Counted from the first letter of the stretch, positions 1 to 6,391 are shown. The stretch: 8,209 bases of DNA from Hadesarchaea archaeon (GCA_004347925.1 QNVD01000245.1:1-8209), one strand, 5' to 3'. A program made the numbers and translations. The notes: generated from the sequence alone by a model not told the origin.

Positions 1-78
1 CGGGTCCAGCCGGATCATCCCCTCGGGCCGACGGGATGCGGATCCCACTTTTGTATCGGTGGAAGCAACAGAACTCAC
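1..78 (-). other. possible start of an unidentified leftward gene at the window edge
   Basis: On the minus strand a reading frame is open from a GTG at 78 to the window edge, with a TAG directly before it, giving 26 codons. An in-frame ATG at 18-16 begins a peptide M-I-R-L-D-P. A weak TATA-like stretch (GATACAAAAG, about 48-57) lies upstream of that ATG. The frame would follow the regulator gene on the same strand. Twenty-six codons are too few to identify a family and the open frame may be chance, so I assign no function. The rest of 1-112 shows nothing convincing. Confidence 0.2.
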
Positions 79-112
79 CTAATTCGAGGAAAACCTGGAG
101 GGGAGGCTCGGG

Positions 113-430
113 TCAGGGGGAGGGGCCCTTTCTCAGCATCGCGCAGAGATGGCAGTACTCCCTCGCTATCTGATCCCCCCCCATTTCTCCGGCTGCGATG
201 GCATCCGAGAGCCTCCTAAGGGAACTCATGAAGTCGCTTCTCTTCAGGAGGGCCCTGACGCGGCTCGCCCCCCGCAGGGATCGGAGGTACTGGCTGACGG
301 CGGGCTGGGTGATTCCCAGCCTGTCCGCCACCTCGACCTGGCTCAGGTGGTGCCTCTCGACCAGATCCTTGACGAGGATGGCCCTAATGGCCGGAAGGAA
401 ATCCCTGAACACCTCACAGGGCGGTTTCAT
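113..430 (-). CDS. COG2522-type helix-turn-helix transcriptional regulator with three cysteines
   Basis: A small protein of 105 residues from the chosen start. It opens MKPPCE, followed by LPAIR and a classic helix-turn-helix at about residues 29-50 (LSQVEVADRLGITQPAVSQYL). The C-terminal part is helical and ends with a C-x-x-C pair (C93, C96); C5 lies near the N-terminus. This layout matches the archaeal COG2522 predicted regulators from memory. The frame is open up to 502, but the extra residues are Pro/Ser-rich and unlike the family, and the TATA-like element at about 451-459 lies some 25 bases before ATG 430. I therefore infer a leaderless start at 430 (or ATG 436). A palindrome at 442-454 overlaps the promoter, suggesting autoregulation. 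The same palindrome precedes the upstream DUF39-CBS gene, the likely target. The cysteines could bind metal or an iron-sulfur cluster, or act as a redox or sulfur sensor; that is inference. Confidence 0.85.
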   Translation of the reverse strand: MKPPCEVFRDFLPAIRAILVKDLVERHHLSQVEVADRLGITQPAVSQYLRSLRGASRVRALLKRSDFMSSLRRLSDAIAAGEMGGDQIAREYCHLCAMLRKGPSP

Positions 431-441
431 CCCCATCCTTG

Positions 442-454
442 ATAACACTGTTAT
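442..454. promoter_or_regulatory. palindromic operator in the regulator promoter
   Basis: Perfect inverted repeat ATAAC-ACT-GTTAT (the perfect pairing extends to ATAACA/TGTTAT around one central base). It overlaps the minus-strand TATA-like element and ends 11 bases before ATG 430. The same arms and spacing recur at 2042-2054. It is probably the binding site of the helix-turn-helix protein encoded just downstream; binding here would block TBP or polymerase. The binding protein is inferred from position only. Confidence 0.65.
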
Positions 455-462
455 AAAGATGG
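451..462 (-). promoter_or_regulatory. TATA-box promoter of the regulator gene
   Basis: The minus strand reads TCTTTATAA at 459-451 in an otherwise GC-rich region. Its centre lies about 25 bases before ATG 430, the usual archaeal spacing from TATA box to transcription start, which implies a leaderless transcript. It separates transcription of the regulator from the DUF39-CBS gene that ends at 533. Confidence 0.55.
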
Positions 463-532
463 AAGGGGCGGGTGAGGGGCTGGAGGGAATCTCCGGCCCC
501 AACCCTCCGGGCAGGCGGTGACCCCCCGGGGC

Positions 533-2032
533 TCACTTCTTCTCCTCCAGGGCTCTTGAAATGTCGTCCGTGGTGATGATGCCCACCAGCTCCCCCTTCC
601 CGTTGACCACGGGTGCCCCGGAGATCCCGTGCTGCTTGAGCCTTCTCACCACCACCTCTATGGGCTCCTCTTCCTGGGCCGTTACCACTTCTCTGGTCAT
701 GATCTCCCTGAGCTTCCTTTTTCCCGTTCCTATGGAAACCGCTAGGTCCCAGGAGGTGACGATCCCCACCAGCTTGCCCCTCTCCACCACCGGGAGATGG
801 TCTATCCCGTGCTGCTTGATGAGCTCCGCCGCTCTTTCCAGGCTCTCCTCCGGCCCCACCGTCACGAGCCTCCTCGTCATGAGCCTCCCCACCTTCAGGA
901 GGGGCTCCACCTGCTTCATGGGGCTGAAGGGGGTGTCGGTGGGGAGCCTCCTGGAGGGTTCGGAAAGGAGGAACTCCCCCCTCTCTATCCTCCTCTTCAG
1001 GAGCTCGGCTATTTCCCTGGCCATTCTGAGGCTGGTCAGGGGAGAGACGGGTATCTCCCTCCGGTTGAGGGCAATCTTCCCGGAGTAAAGCTCGGCGTAG
1101 GACACCCTTCTCAGGACCGGCCGCTCCCTCCTGGGTACGCCGTAGTCAACCAGGTCGATGAAGATCTCCTCGTTGCCCCTTCCCGCCTCCGCGGCCAGCC
1201 GCTCGTCCAGGATGGGGATGGGAATGCCGAGCCCCACGAAGAGGGTGCAGCCATACCGGGTGATCGTCCCACCCCTCAGGAAGCGGGCGTCCATCCCCTT
1301 GAGGTCCCCCGCCACCATGATGGTCCCCTTCTGGTTGCGGGGGGAATGCTGGGTTCCCTCCCCCACCACGTACCCCTCCCCTCCCCCCAGGAAGATGCGC
1401 GTGCCCGTCCCGAGCGTTCTGTATTCCGGATCCCTGGTCAGGGGGCTGAGGCAACCCGCCCCTGCGAAGGTCGCGTTGCCGAACTCGGGCAGGAGGATGC
1501 CCATGTAGGTGTAAATCGTTCTATCCGTGGAGTTGGTGGCCGCCACGTAGGTCTGATAGCTGTTTCTGGGGTTGCAGAGGATGGCCTGATTCAGGTCTCC
1601 GAGGGTGAGGGTGGTCCTGATCTCCGTCCTCGGATAGCAGTCCGTGCCGTACCCCCTCCCCACCAGCTCCACCTCCCTCCCCCTCACCAGGTCCTCGATC
1701 ACGTGCCCCCCTCCGTACTCCATCCCCTTCGATCTCGATACCGCTGTGGCTCCCAAGTAGACGTCCACCGCCGCCAGGCCCGTGTAGGCCGGAACGTCGT
1801 TCAGGTAGGCCTCCCCCCCACCGAGCTTGATGGGGGGATCGGAGTGGCCGAAGTTGAGGAAGGCTCCCGAGCTGCACATGGCCCCAAAGGTGCCCGTGGT
1901 GACCACATCCACCTCCTCCGCCGCCGCCTGGGGCCCTCTGGACCTCACCAGCTCCACCATTTCCTCCGCGGTGAGAACCACGGCCTCCCCGCGCCTTATA
2001 CGCTCGTTTATCTCCTGAACGGTCTTGGGCAT
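533..2032 (-). CDS. DUF39 (HcyBio) homocysteine-biosynthesis protein with C-terminal CBS pair
   Basis: The protein has 499 residues. Residues about 15-360 form the COG1900/DUF39 domain, with cysteines at C53 (in AMCSSGAF), C132, C153, C194 and C262 and glycine-rich loops (GGGEGYVVGEGTQHS at 216-230). Residues about 380-433 and 440-495 are two CBS motifs, each with an MTRxxVT start and a GI(V/I)T strand end. Length and layout match Methanocaldococcus MJ0100, whose CBS pair binds S-adenosylmethionine and methylthioadenosine. The relative MA1821 of Methanosarcina makes homocysteine from aspartate semialdehyde using conserved cysteines that I recall near positions 54 and 131; C53 and C132 sit close to these. 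A cytosolic enzyme with SAM feedback is therefore likely. The ferredoxin/NIL partner seen next to MA1821 is not in this window. The start is ATG at 2032, with a TATA box about 27 bases upstream and no clear ribosome binding site, so translation is probably leaderless. A palindromic operator sits in the promoter. Confidence 0.9.
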   Translation of the reverse strand: MPKTVQEINERIRRGEAVVLTAEEMVELVRSRGPQAAAEEVDVVTTGTFGAMCSSGAFLNFGHSDPPIKLGGGEAYLNDVPAYTGLAAVDVYLGATAVSRSKGMEYGGGHVIEDLVRGREVELVGRGYGTDCYPRTEIRTTLTLGDLNQAILCNPRNSYQTYVAATNSTDRTIYTYMGILLPEFGNATFAGAGCLSPLTRDPEYRTLGTGTRIFLGGGEGYVVGEGTQHSPRNQKGTIMVAGDLKGMDARFLRGGTITRYGCTLFVGLGIPIPILDERLAAEAGRGNEEIFIDLVDYGVPRRERPVLRRVSYAELYSGKIALNRREIPVSPLTSLRMAREIAELLKRRIERGEFLLSEPSRRLPTDTPFSPMKQVEPLLKVGRLMTRRLVTVGPEESLERAAELIKQHGIDHLPVVERGKLVGIVTSWDLAVSIGTGKRKLREIMTREVVTAQEEEPIEVVVRRLKQHGISGAPVVNGKGELVGIITTDDISRALEEKK

Positions 2033-2041
2033 TTCCCTTTT

Positions 2042-2054
2042 ATAACGCCGTTAT
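2042..2054. promoter_or_regulatory. palindromic operator in the DUF39-CBS promoter
   Basis: Inverted repeat ATAAC-GCC-GTTAT, extendable to TATAAC/GTTATA (2041-2055). It lies between the TATA box and the start codon at 2032, nine bases before ATG, so a bound protein would cover the transcription start region. Its arms and spacing are identical to the site at 442-454, while the three central bases differ (GCC against ACT), as expected for a dimer-binding site. A lone half-site TATAAC also occurs at 2087-2092. Confidence 0.65.
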
Positions 2055-2068
2055 ATATTTATAAGGCT
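2053..2068 (-). promoter_or_regulatory. TATA-box promoter of the DUF39-CBS gene
   Basis: The minus strand reads CTTATAAATATATAA ahead of the gene, about 21-35 bases before ATG 2032. Spacing fits a TATA box with transcription starting at or near the start codon. It lies in the 92-base gap after rps8e, so the DUF39-CBS gene can be transcribed independently of the condensin operon. The rest of this gap (2069-2124) shows only a short pyrimidine run on the minus strand after rps8e and no clear hairpin terminator. Confidence 0.6.
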
Positions 2069-2124
2069 TGTATATGGGAGTTGACATATAACAAAGGGGA
2101 GAGAGCCCGGAGCGGCTGAGCCGA

Positions 2125-2514
2125 TCAGCCCTCCTGGAGCAGGACGGCGTTTATCACCCCTTCCTGGCCAGGCCTGCTCACCACCTTGGCCCTTCCGAGC
2201 TCCGTCTTTATCACCGCCCCCTTGGTGACGATGTTCCTCCTGACGTAGTGGGGGTTGGAGGGGTTCTCCACCACCCCCAGCACCCTGACCAACGCGTACC
2301 TCCCCGTTTTGGGATCCAGAACGTTGGCCTTCTCCACCACCCTCACCCTGAGCTTCCTCCCCCCTCCCATGGTCCTGACCACCACCCTCTTCTCCTTCTC
2401 CCCCACCACCGCCGGTATGTACTCCTCCCCCAGCTCCCTCTTCCTCTTCTCCCTCCTCCTCCAGATCCTGCCACCGCTGGGCTTCCTGAGCGATCGTCCC
2501 TGCCACCTGCTCAT
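2125..2514 (-). CDS. rps8e: 30S ribosomal protein S8e
   Basis: The protein has 129 residues and is typical of archaeal S8e in length and sequence: it opens MSRWQGRS, is followed by K/R-rich segments (KPSGGR, RRREKRKREL), and contains the conserved VLDPKTGRY and NPHYVRRNIVTKGAVI stretches at about residues 66-98. It is a small-subunit protein shared by archaea and eukaryotes and absent from bacteria. The gene starts 24 bases after scpB ends and is on the same strand, so it is probably the last gene of the smc-scpA-scpB transcript. A GGGAG stretch on the minus strand about five bases before the ATG is a weak ribosome binding site. Finding a ribosomal protein gene at the end of a condensin operon is unexpected, but the protein itself looks normal. 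Confidence 0.96.
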   Translation of the reverse strand: MSRWQGRSLRKPSGGRIWRRREKRKRELGEEYIPAVVGEKEKRVVVRTMGGGRKLRVRVVEKANVLDPKTGRYALVRVLGVVENPSNPHYVRRNIVTKGAVIKTELGRAKVVSRPGQEGVINAVLLQEG

Positions 2515-2538
2515 ACCGCTCCCTCTTCCCCTCCTCCT

Positions 2539-3093
2539 TTAAAAAAGGTTCTGAGCCTTTCGGCTCCCCCTCTCCCCCCTGCCCTCCCTTCCCAGCCCCG
2601 CCTGCAGCCTCTGGTGGATGAGCTCCTCATCGTCCTCCAGCCCGAAGTAGCTGGCGAACTTCCGGGAGGTCCTGAGCACCCTGGTGCGCCCCACCCTTTT
2701 GGACTCCACGAAACCCAGCGAGACCAGCTGCCTCACGTGCTCGTACACGTGCCCCCCCCTCAGCTTTGCCAGCCTGGAGAGGTGGACGGGCTGCTCGTAG
2801 GCTATCAGGGCAAGGGTCTTGAGCATGCCCCTGGAGGGCCTGACCTTCCTCACCAGCCCCTTCAGCCTGGGCAGGTATTCCTCCCTGAGCCTCAGCATCA
2901 CCGCGTCCCTGGCGGTGTTAACCAGCTCGAAGGGGGAGTCCGGCCCCAGACCCTTCCTCAGCTCCTCCACCACCTTCTCCACGTAGGTCTCCGAGGAGGT
3001 CCCCAAAATCCCCTTGAGCTCCGCCAGGGTCAGGGGCCTGTCACTCGCGTACAGGGCCGCATACACCAGCGATTTGTCCCTCTCCAGTCCCAT
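2539..3093 (-). CDS. scpB: condensin subunit ScpB (paired winged-helix protein)
   Basis: The protein has 184 residues. Two winged-helix domains can be read: about 5-75 (YAALYASDRPLTLAELKGIL opens the first) and about 85-155, which carries the family motif ALIAYEQPV at 95-103 followed by LAKLRGG. In known condensins an ScpB dimer binds the ScpA linker and helps regulate the SMC ATPase. The tail after residue 165 is Gly/Arg-rich and probably disordered. ATG 3093 fits the family start and is preceded by GGTGAG about seven bases upstream on the minus strand. This start lies inside scpA, giving a 53-base overlap and likely translational coupling. The Scp context and the AYEQP motif make the assignment firm. 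Confidence 0.92.
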   Translation of the reverse strand: MGLERDKSLVYAALYASDRPLTLAELKGILGTSSETYVEKVVEELRKGLGPDSPFELVNTARDAVMLRLREEYLPRLKGLVRKVRPSRGMLKTLALIAYEQPVHLSRLAKLRGGHVYEHVRQLVSLGFVESKRVGRTRVLRTSRKFASYFGLEDDEELIHQRLQAGLGREGRGERGSRKAQNLF

Positions 3094-3730
3094 CTCCTTC
3101 CCTCACCGGGCTCACGTATATCTCCCCGAAGGGCTCCTCCTGCCGGAGCCTGACTTTCCTGCGGTGGGAGAGGAAAAGGAGGAGGAGGAGGGTCCTGACC
3201 GCGCACTTCCTGGTGGGCTCCTCCAGCAGGGAGGAGAAAGCCACCTCCCCTCCCCCCGAGAGGGAGAGGATCCTGGAGTAGAGCCCCTCCAGGTACTCCT
3301 CTATGCGCAGGCGGAACTCGTTGATCCTCCTCACCATCTTCTCCACCAGCCTGCGCTCCGGCACCCTGGGTGGAGGAACCTCGCGCAGGGCCTCCCTCAG
3401 GGCGGAGAGAAGCTCCTCCAGCCCTATCTTCCTCCCCTCGTGCTGGATCAGGAAGAGGGGACCTATCTCGGGGAGCTCCAGCTCGGGGGGCTCCAGCTCC
3501 TCCTCCCCATCCTCCCCCCTCCCGTTCCCGGTTCCCTCCGATTTGAGCCTCAGGAGGATGGAGGAGGAGAGCATCGCCCTCCCGGAGAGCCTCAGGTCCA
3601 CCCCCCTCTCGAAGATCCTCTTGCACAGGGCCTCCATCACCACCTCTATGTCCACCTCCCAGGGATCCAGCTTGCCCTCCTGGACCAGGTGCAGCAGGAT
3701 CTCGAAGGGCTCGTCCACCACCACTTCCAT
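3041..3730 (-). CDS. scpA: condensin kleisin subunit ScpA
   Basis: The protein has 229 residues and the kleisin layout. The N-terminal helices (1-62) contain the family pattern LVQEGKLDPWEVDI at 16-29, which contacts the SMC neck. An acidic, proline-containing linker (about 65-92) follows, then a helical region (103-155). The C-terminal winged helix (about 163-206) contains VRLRQEEPFGEIYV at 193-206 and would bind the opposite SMC head. ScpA closes the SMC ring and recruits ScpB. ATG 3730 lies one base after the smc stop, so the genes are cotranscribed and probably translationally coupled. The last 17 residues (213-229) are encoded in the overlap with scpB and look unconserved, consistent with a reading frame that ran on into the next gene. 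The length is on the short side of the usual 200-270. Confidence 0.92.
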   Translation of the reverse strand: MEVVVDEPFEILLHLVQEGKLDPWEVDIEVVMEALCKRIFERGVDLRLSGRAMLSSSILLRLKSEGTGNGRGEDGEEELEPPELELPEIGPLFLIQHEGRKIGLEELLSALREALREVPPPRVPERRLVEKMVRRINEFRLRIEEYLEGLYSRILSLSGGGEVAFSSLLEEPTRKCAVRTLLLLLFLSHRRKVRLRQEEPFGEIYVSPVREGDGTGEGQIAGVCGPVRE

Positions 3731-3731
3731 T

Positions 3732-5909
3732 CTATCCCCCGTACTTGGAGAGGTCCAGGGAAACTATCCTGGAGACCCCTCCCTCCATGGTCACCCCGAA
3801 GAGCCTGTCGGCCACGCTCATGATGGGGTCCTTCAGCGTGACCACGATGACCTGGGAGTTCTCCGAGTACTTCTTGAGCAGCTTGGCCACCCTGGGAACC
3901 TTCTCGTCATCCAGGTGGGCGTCTATCTCGTCGAAGACGTAGAAGGAGGCCGGCTTCAGCCTCTGCACGGCCAAAATGAAGGCCAGGGCAACCAGGGATT
4001 TCTCCCCCCCCGACATGGACTCCGCCCTCAGCACCTCCTTCCCGGCGGGCCTGGCCACCACCTCCACGCCCCCCTTGAAGGGATCCTCCTCGGACTCCAG
4101 CACCAGCCTGGCCTCCCCACCCGGGGAGAGCTCCGAAAAGATCTTCCCGAAGTTCTCCGAAAGCTCCCTGAAAACGGAGAGGAAGGCCTCCCTCTTCTTC
4201 CTCTCTATCTCCTCCATGAAGTTCAGGATGACCTGCTTCTCCCTCTCCAGCTTGTCGTGGGTCTCCTTCAGGGAGGAGTACTTCCTCTCCTCCTCCTCGA
4301 ACTGCTCCACCGCCTTCATGTTCACGGGCTCCAGCTCCCTCATCCTGGCCTCCAGCTCCCCTATCTTCCTCTCCAGCTCCCTCTCGCTCCCCACCCCCTC
4401 CACCCTCCTGGGCTTCACCTCCGACGCCTCCCTGCTCACCTCCTCCAGCTTGAGGAGGAGGGCCCTCTCCTCGGCCTCCAGGGAGCCCTTCTCCTGCTCC
4501 GCCCTCCTGAGCCTGCCACCCACCTCGCCCTCCTCCTCCTCCAGCCTCCCGATTTTCTTCCTGAGCTCCTCCCTTCTCCTCCTCTTCCCCTCCAGCTCCT
4601 CCCTGGCCTTCCTCTCCAGGGAGGAGAGGCGACCCAGCTCCTTTTCGGCCTCGGACAGCTTACCCTCCACCTCCCTCTTGGTCCTCTCTATCTGGGCCAG
4701 CCTCGCCTTCGCGTAGATCATCCTCTCCCTGGGATGGGAGGGTGAATCCGAGGCCCTGCTCATGCCCTCCTCCACCGCCCTCAACCGCTCCCCCAGCTCC
4801 TCCACCGCCTTCCTGAGCTCCTTGAGGTCCGCGAGGGCCTCCTCCAGGGAGCCGTACCTCCTCCTCAGGAAGGAGGCGCTGAGCTCCAGGAACCTGCGGC
4901 ATCCCTCCCTGAACCTGGAGAGGCGCTCCTCCAAGCTGGGCCCCAGCTTCTTCACCTCCTCCTCCAGACCCCTCATCTCCCTCTCCACCTCCTCCTCCTG
5001 CCTCCGGAGGGATTCCAGCTGGTCCTCCAAGTCCCTCACCCTCTGCTTCATCCTCTCGGAGTCCAGCAGCGGGGCCGCCCCCCTCTCTATCTCCTCCCCC
5101 AGCCTCCTCTCCTCCTCCCTCAGCGAGGAGAGCCTCTCCGTCAGGAGGCGGTGCTCCTCCTCCAGCTTTTTCATCCTCCCCTCCAGCTCCTCCTTCCTCT
5201 CCCTAACCCTCAAGAGGTCGCGCTCGCACTTCTCCTTCCTCAGCCAGAGGAGCTGCTCCCTGAGCTCCCTGTAGAGGAGAGCGTTCTCCCTCTCCACCCT
5301 CAGCCTCTCCAGCGTCTTGGAGACCTCCTCCAGGAGCACCCTCTTGGCGGAGAGCTTCTCCTCCACCCTCTGCAGCTCGGCCAGGGATCTCTCCTTCTTG
5401 GCCTCGTACTCCGCCACCCCCGCCAGCTCCTCCACTATTCCCCTCCTCTCCAGGGGGTTCATGTTCACGAAGCGGTCCACGTCCCCCTGGAGGATGAAGT
5501 TGTACTCCCCCACACCCAGATCCTTACCCAGCAGGTCCACCACCTCCTGCCTGCTCAGCCGCTTGCGGTTCAGCAGGTAGGTGGACCTCCCCTCCCTGTC
5601 CACCACCCTGGTGATCACCACGGTGTCGGAGCCCACCTTCAGGCCCCCGTCCTCGTTGTTGAAGTGGAGGGAGACCTCCGCGTAGGGTGCCGACTTCCCC
5701 TTCCCCCTGAACAGGAAGTCCGAAAACCTCTCCGCGCGCATGGTCTTCGCGCTCATCCACCCCAGAACGAAGCAGAGGGCGTCCACGATGTTGCTCTTAC
5801 CGGAGCCGTTGGGACCCCCTATGACCGTTAGGCCCTTGGAGAGGGGAAGCTCTACCCTGTCCCTGAACGACTTAAAGCCCTTGAGCTCCAGCTTGCTGGC
5901 GTACGGCAA
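3732..5909 (-). CDS. smc: short SMC ATPase lacking a recognisable hinge domain
   Basis: Chromosome-organising ATPase of the SMC family. The N-terminal head (1 to about 165) has Walker A GPNGSGKS at 32-39 and a Q-loop at Q141 (LQGD). The C-terminal head (about 560-725) has signature SGGEKS at 633-638, Walker B FYVFDE at 656-661 and D-loop HLDD at 665-668. LEPVNMKA at 526-533 and LSPGGEA at 594-600 also match archaeal SMC. Between the heads lies a charged coiled coil of roughly 400 residues, broken by SRASDSPSHPRER at 384-396. Typical SMCs are about 1,150-1,200 residues with a globular hinge near the middle; I see no such hinge and no Rad50 zinc-hook C-x-x-C. The start is TTG at 5909 (MPYASKLELKGFKSF, as in other archaeal SMCs), preceded by GGAGGATGAGG at 5921-5911; the nearby ATG at 5916 is out of frame. 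It heads the scpA-scpB-rps8e operon. An assembly deletion is possible, but the frame stays open. Confidence 0.93.
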   Translation of the reverse strand: MPYASKLELKGFKSFRDRVELPLSKGLTVIGGPNGSGKSNIVDALCFVLGWMSAKTMRAERFSDFLFRGKGKSAPYAEVSLHFNNEDGGLKVGSDTVVITRVVDREGRSTYLLNRKRLSRQEVVDLLGKDLGVGEYNFILQGDVDRFVNMNPLERRGIVEELAGVAEYEAKKERSLAELQRVEEKLSAKRVLLEEVSKTLERLRVERENALLYRELREQLLWLRKEKCERDLLRVRERKEELEGRMKKLEEEHRLLTERLSSLREEERRLGEEIERGAAPLLDSERMKQRVRDLEDQLESLRRQEEEVEREMRGLEEEVKKLGPSLEERLSRFREGCRRFLELSASFLRRRYGSLEEALADLKELRKAVEELGERLRAVEEGMSRASDSPSHPRERMIYAKARLAQIERTKREVEGKLSEAEKELGRLSSLERKAREELEGKRRRREELRKKIGRLEEEEGEVGGRLRRAEQEKGSLEAEERALLLKLEEVSREASEVKPRRVEGVGSERELERKIGELEARMRELEPVNMKAVEQFEEEERKYSSLKETHDKLEREKQVILNFMEEIERKKREAFLSVFRELSENFGKIFSELSPGGEARLVLESEEDPFKGGVEVVARPAGKEVLRAESMSGGEKSLVALAFILAVQRLKPASFYVFDEIDAHLDDEKVPRVAKLLKKYSENSQVIVVTLKDPIMSVADRLFGVTMEGGVSRIVSLDLSKYGG

Positions 5910-5910
5910 C

Positions 5911-5921
5911 CCTCATCCTCC
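5911..5921 (-). promoter_or_regulatory. ribosome binding site supporting the TTG start of smc
   Basis: The minus strand reads GGAGGATGAGG directly before the TTG start at 5909. It resembles the archaeal GGAGGTGAT consensus and supports use of the rare TTG codon. The ATG inside it is out of frame with smc. Confidence 0.55.
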
Positions 5922-5965
5922 CTCCCCCCCTTCCCTCCGCCAGCCCAATTTCTCTTCTTCCTCCC

Positions 5966-6003
5966 CAGCACTAAAAGCTTTTGGGGAGGAAAGCCCATTT
6001 AAC
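5966..6003. promoter_or_regulatory. divergent promoter region between smc and rpl18e
   Basis: The 115-base gap between the two operons is pyrimidine-rich on the plus strand except for a short AT-rich patch. That patch contains the perfect palindrome AAAAGCTTTT at 5973-5982, preceded by CT. Read rightward, CTAAAAG is centred about 50 bases before ATG 6025 and would give a leader of roughly 24 bases carrying the ribosome binding site. Read leftward it would give smc a leader of roughly 40 bases. CATTTAA at 5996-6002 is a second candidate for rpl18e. The exact boxes are uncertain. Confidence 0.35.
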
Positions 6004-6024
6004 CCCGAACACCCAGGTGAGAAT

Positions 6025-6387
6025 ATGCGACCCACAGGTCCTACCAATCCCGTGCTGCGGGCCCTGGTGAGAAGGCTGAGGGAGGAGGGCCGGAAGAGGA
6101 AGGCGAAGATCTGGCTGGAGCTGGCCGACAGGCTTTCCCGCCCCAGGAGGAGCAGGGCGGAGGTCAACGTCAGCCAGCTGGAAAGGTACGCGGGGGAGGG
6201 GGAGACGGTGGTGGTGCCGGGGAAGGTGCTGGCGGCGGGCAGGCTCACCAAGGCCCTCCGGGTGGCTGCCTTCCGGTTCTCCGCCCCGGCCAAGAGGAAG
6301 ATCGTGGGGGCGGGGGGGGAGGCCCTAAGCCTGCTGCAGCTGCTGGAGGAGAACCCTGAGGGGAAGGGACTCAGGATAGTGGAGTGA
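6025..6387 (+). CDS. rpl18e: 50S ribosomal protein L18e
   Basis: The protein has 120 residues and matches archaeal L18e (a relative of bacterial L15) along its length. It opens MRPTGPTNP; SRPRRSRAEVNVSQLERYA at about residues 38-56 and VVVPGKVLAAG at about 62-72 are family hallmarks, and it ends ENPEGKGLRIVE. The frame continues upstream without a stop, but the family start, together with GGTGA at 6017-6020 and its preceding G, five bases before the ATG, fixes the start at 6025. It is the first gene of the rightward ribosomal/RNA polymerase operon. In many archaea rpoD and rps11 lie just upstream of this gene; here the divergent smc operon lies there instead, so the wider cluster is split at this point. 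Confidence 0.96.
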   Translation: MRPTGPTNPVLRALVRRLREEGRKRKAKIWLELADRLSRPRRSRAEVNVSQLERYAGEGETVVVPGKVLAAGRLTKALRVAAFRFSAPAKRKIVGAGGEALSLLQLLEENPEGKGLRIVE

Positions 6388-6391
6388 GAGC

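Noticed and set aside
33..46. Small hairpin GGGAT-GCGG-ATCCC followed by TTTT on the plus strand
   Set aside because: A five-base stem with no plus-strand gene ahead of it; too weak to call a terminator.
431..502. Upstream extension of the regulator to ATG 502
   Set aside because: The added residues are Pro/Ser-rich and unlike the family, and the extension would run through the TATA box and palindrome.
2087..2092. Third copy of the operator half-site (TATAAC)
   Set aside because: No matching GTTAT arm at the required spacing, so it is at most a lone half-site.
797..2119. 440-codon open frame on the plus strand
   Set aside because: It lies opposite the DUF39-CBS gene, is rich in Pro, His, Gly and Leu as expected from the complement of purine-loaded coding DNA, and matches no family.
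3303..4745. 480-codon open frame on the plus strand
   Set aside because: It is antisense to smc and scpA; its Leu/Pro/His-rich low-complexity product reflects the Glu/Lys/Arg-rich coiled coil on the other strand.
3732..5909. Possible Rad50/SbcC instead of SMC
   Set aside because: There is no zinc-hook C-x-x-C, head motifs match archaeal SMC, and scpA and scpB follow directly.
5740..6024. Upstream extension of rpl18e
   Set aside because: The extra 95 codons overlap smc antisense and the intergenic region; the family start and ribosome binding site are at 6025.
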